From: Siphonodentalium dalli
Lineage: Eukaryota; Mollusca; Scaphopoda; Gadilida; Siphonodentaliidae
DNA length: 64,000 nucleotides
Direction of reading: 5' to 3'
Assembly: GCA_032622095.1 (NCBI GenBank)
Contig: CP136066.1
Span: forward strand, 90,355,319 to 90,419,318
Below, one piece after another: positions 62,401-64,000 of this stretch. Both the position numbers and the translations under genes were made by a program. Numbering within the stretch: the first letter of the stretch is position 1; each line of letters opens with the position of its first letter. The notes under the pieces are model-generated. The model was not told the origin of the DNA, did no database searches, and saw only the letters and a list, made by a program, of their open reading frames with translations.

Positions 62401-64000
62401 TGTTGCTGAGAGCTTTCCTATGAATGGCAACAAGCCATATTTCCGAGTAAATCCTGAAAAATTACCCACAATTCTGCTGTGTTTAAGGAGTCGATTATTT
62501 AGGGCATTACTGTAAGTTATTTGTAAATTGTTATTTGTTTACTCTTTCAGGGTAGAGAAGAATGCTACTCAATGGTCTAAAGATAAGATACGGGCACTGC
62601 TAGTTGGAGCTATTGTTGAGGATGATGAGTGTGAGTACATGAATATATAAACCCGCATCAAGATTGTTGACCCTTCCATGACTGGAGCTTCCTGAAATTT
62701 TTGAAAACCCTGTGCTAATGCATTCTTTTATACCGGTATATGCGAGTTTCCCATAGGGAGCCTCGCATATATAAGAGAATACATTAACCTAACAATATTG
62801 ATCTGTAAGCCAGTGCATTCTTTCATATACATGTACATGTATGCGAGGCTCCCTAAATATTGGAGACTCAAATATATAAGAGAATGCACCAGTACAGGGT
62901 CTTTATTGCTGCCCCAGCACAGCTCCCGCCAGGAAAGGTTTAAAAATTCTCTGTCCAATTTGACACCCTAAAACCACTATCCGTACATTTTCTATGCCAG
63001 AAAATAATTAGATTGCACCCATGAGACCATCAATTAATAGTAGGTTTTAATGGCCAACTATCGTCTTTCAAAGGAACAAGTTCTAACATTTATTGAATTT
63101 CTGTCATTCTAGCAAAATTCCACTGATCGTCTCTGATAAAGAGCAATTTAGAGTATTTCCGTTGCCCAAAAGTAGTATAAAAAGCATTTTCAATTGTGAT
63201 TGTTAACTCATTTTCAACGTAAAACTACAGGATGCTTTGGTGAATATTCACAATGCCTGTCACACACAAATCATGTTGACTGCAAATGTTCTTCCTTTTC
63301 TTTTTGCCTGGTAAGTTGAACATTAACTTAGGATTTTTTTTAATTTCGTGTCAAATCTGTCTAGATATTTAACCCTTTCGTGGGTAGAACAACATAGTGT
63401 AATCGCCACAACCACGAGAAACTGTTTAATTTGCACATGTGGGACCAATCGATAATCAAATTTCTGGAATATGTTGATTTTTGCTTTGCTAATTAAACCA
63501 AAACACATTGTATATTGTATAAAATAATTTGTATATTGTATATTTCCAAATATTCACACACATTGTTGACGGAGAAATGTTTCAAAATTTGCAGGCATTT
63601 TTATAATCACCTCTACATGGGAGCTATAAATTTTCAATGAAAATCTTGGATTTTACGGTTACCCTACAGACCACATCCTTTATCTGAAAGTCGTCAAGCT
63701 TCATATGGATCATCTGGGTTAACCACTAAATGGGAACCATCAATTTTTTACGAATTTCGTCACAAAAATATGGCCTCCAGCATCTAGACAAGACAATCCC
63801 TTAACTGAAACTTTTTGACTTTCCTTATTCTTTATCATTCTATTAACTGCTCAGCATAAAATTAACAAATTGAGCTACAGTGAAAATACCCCTACTCTTT
63901 TCAGGTTTCTGTGAGATAAAAGAGCTGACAACTTTAGATGGAGAAGCAACAGCCAACAACAGGAAGGCTAAACTTATATTCTTCTATGAATTTGAAATAA
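56339..64000 (+). CDS. AHSA1: Activator of Hsp90 ATPase, 5' part, three exons
   Basis: Join 56339-56418, 62551-62630, 63905-64000 (continues beyond the window). The first 85 residues are MAKWGEGDPRWIVEER...NVNNWHW, VEKNATQWSKDKIRALL...EDDE and ...KELTTLDGEATANNRK...LIFFYEFEI. This matches the N-terminal half of the Aha1 N-domain, which binds the Hsp90 middle domain and stimulates its ATPase in the cytosol. The NxNNWHW motif, which influences Hsp90 turnover, is intact and spans the exon 1/2 junction (Trp27 is split). Phases are 2, 1, then 1 at the window edge. The remaining N-domain and the C-terminal AHSA1 domain lie to the right. Intron 1 (6.1 kb) and intron 2 (1.3 kb) are full of mobile elements. 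Confidence 0.96.
56419..57687. other. AHSA1 intron 1, proximal part with two foldbacks
   Basis: 56460-56647: ends CACAGTCCTAGGAATCACTG and CAGTGATTCCTAGGGACTGTG are inverted (~188-bp MITE). 56664-57035: GTGAACGTTC/GAACGTTCAC ends with internal CGTAAGTGGA/TCCACTTACG inverted words (~370-bp element). 57430-57490 has words whose complement recurs at 60320-60370 (GTTACCCTAAA, GGTATTCTTC, TTTTGGCC). Confidence 0.6.
57688..59134. mobile_element. hAT-type non-autonomous transposon in AHSA1 intron 1
   Basis: Ends TAGTGATGAGCCGATAATCG and ACAATCGGCTCATCACTA are inverted. The flanks carry an identical 8-bp duplication ACCTCGTC (57680-57687, 59135-59142), the hAT signature. Subterminal regions repeat AATCGG/CCGATT many times. 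1447 bp; internal open frames (58028-58219, 58762-59064) show no transposase motif. Confidence 0.93.
59143..60389. other. AHSA1 intron 1, middle
   Basis: A 91-codon open frame at 59800-60075 has no recognised domain. 60300-60370 is the inverted partner of 57430-57490. Otherwise nothing. Confidence 0.4.
60390..60665. mobile_element. MITE family A, second copy
   Basis: CATATTGGATTCATCCAGCT, CAGTTCCGTGGTTTTGGTGC and GTCAAAGTTCTGGAGTAGCA with inverted right arm TGCTACTCCAGAACTTTAAC...TTTAATATGGC, GTGACAGGGC. Diverged from 3545-3795 by scattered changes. Confidence 0.75.
60666..61205. other. AHSA1 intron 1 DNA
   Basis: Nothing recognised. Confidence 0.4.
61206..61510. repeat. Diverged tandem duplication, ~180-bp period
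   Basis: GAGAACAGAGCAATCTC/GAGAACAGAGCAATTTC, ATTCCCAA, CTGGCTGG-like and ATCTCTTATT words occur in the same order at 61220-61340 and 61402-61500. Confidence 0.6.
61511..62011. other. AHSA1 intron 1 DNA
   Basis: Nothing recognised. Confidence 0.4.
62012..62046. mobile_element. Single arm of hairpin MITE family B
   Basis: CATTTGCAGAATGAGGTCCC then CAGAGGGTG, the left arm of the family at 28399-28467, cut where the SINE tail begins. Confidence 0.6.
62047..62308 (-). mobile_element. tRNA-derived SINE (minus strand)
   Basis: On the minus strand from about 62302: GGTAGCCCAGTGGTTAGAGT (tRNA-like A box) then, about 50 bp on, GTTCGCGCCCG (B box, degenerate), followed by a body with CTTGAGCAAGGTCACTTGTA and ACCTGGTTGTTGGGTAAG. 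The A/B spacing matches an internal RNA polymerase III promoter. No acceptor stem pairing is evident, so it is a SINE and not a tRNA gene. Confidence 0.75.
62312..62512. mobile_element. MITE family C, copy 4
   Basis: CAGTAATGCCCTAAATAGTA to ATTATTTAGGGCATTACTG with TA on both sides; 201 bp. Its right end is 38 bp before the AHSA1 exon 2 acceptor junction. Confidence 0.87.
62551..62630 (+). CDS. AHSA1: AHSA1 exon 2
   Basis: Acceptor TACTCTTTCAG; G completes Trp27, then 26 codons (VEKNATQWSKDKIRALL...) and one base; donor GTGAGTAC. Confidence 0.95.
62668..62940. mobile_element. TTAA-type MITE with paired hairpins
   Basis: CCCTTCCATGACTGGAGC start (preceded by TTGA instead of TTAA) and CCGCCAGGAAAGGTTTAA end. 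The two internal hairpins contain CTAATGCATTCTTTTATA...GAGAATACATTAACC and GCCAGTGCATTCTTTCATA...GAGAATGCACCAG. Same subfamily as 2419-2680. Confidence 0.7.
63231..63310 (+). other. Candidate cryptic exon in AHSA1 intron 2
   Basis: Bounded by AACTACAG and GTAAGTTG, 80 bases. Following AHSA1 exon 2 it would create TGA immediately, so inclusion would truncate the protein. In its only open frame it reads CFGEYSQC...CKCSSFSFC. No evidence of use. Confidence 0.2.
63620..63850 (-). repeat. R160 repeat, inverted copy
   Basis: Plus-strand CTACAGACCACATCCTTTAT, TCATATGGATCATC, GGGAACCATCAATTTTTTAC and ATGGCCTCCAGC are complements of the R160 unit at 27570-28250. Confidence 0.65.
63905..64000 (+). CDS. 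AHSA1: AHSA1 exon 3, cut by window edge
   Basis: Acceptor CTACTCTTTTCAG; GT completes Cys after the T of exon 2, then 31 codons (FCEIKELTTLDGEATANNRK...LIFFYEFEI) and one base. No donor before the edge. Confidence 0.93.

Overview
The window is nuclear DNA from an invertebrate animal. It has GT-AG introns of up to 13 kb, AT-rich intergenic DNA, tRNA-derived SINE sequence, many MITEs, and DIRS, Penelope and APE-type non-LTR retroelements. The mix would fit a lophotrochozoan such as a mollusc, but nothing seen here fixes the species. I find no bacterial operons, rRNA, intact tRNA genes or CRISPR arrays.

Two host genes are supported, both on the plus strand. The first is the 3' part of an ionotropic glutamate receptor (iGluR) gene. 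It has five exons (2716-2806, 5486-5810, 6510-6727, 10857-11110, 24391-24676) that join without a frame break into 390 residues plus a stop: second half of S1, M1, pore loop, M3, S2, M4 and a short tail. Its amino-terminal exons lie upstream of the window. The second is the 5' part of the AHSA1 (activator of Hsp90 ATPase) gene. It has three exons (56339-56418, 62551-62630, 63905-64000) and runs off the right edge.

The 31 kb between these genes is a transposon graveyard: a Penelope-like element with GIY-YIG domain (37.7-39.1 kb), a non-LTR retrotransposon with coiled-coil/RRM-like ORF1, APE endonuclease and truncated RT (40.8-45.2 kb), and a DIRS-type element with gag, RT, RNase H and tyrosine recombinase (48.1-53.5 kb). 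Two of them carry clean secondary insertions. A TTAA-flanked piggyBac-type MITE sits in the LINE. A 1.5 kb foldback element with a 6-bp target duplication sits in the DIRS recombinase. In both cases removing the insert and one duplication restores the reading frame.

The introns carry the same families. There is a 1.45 kb hAT-type element with an 8-bp duplication in AHSA1 intron 1. A composite element made of two identical 451-bp copies flanked by TGCA lies just upstream of the last iGluR exon. Recurrent families include paired 27-bp-arm hairpins (TATATAAGAGAATGCATTGG), TA-flanked MITEs starting CAGTAAT, and a hairpin containing GAGGGTGAATTTAGTG. There are also a SINE on the minus strand, a 218-239-bp satellite in two arrays, and several minisatellites.

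The points most worth following are the unusual pore and ligand-site residues of the iGluR, the nested insertions, the composite element, the foldback arrays of TAATTA palindromes, and mobile elements stopping within about 30-70 bp of splice acceptors. All alignments were done by eye, so boundaries of diverged repeats are approximate.
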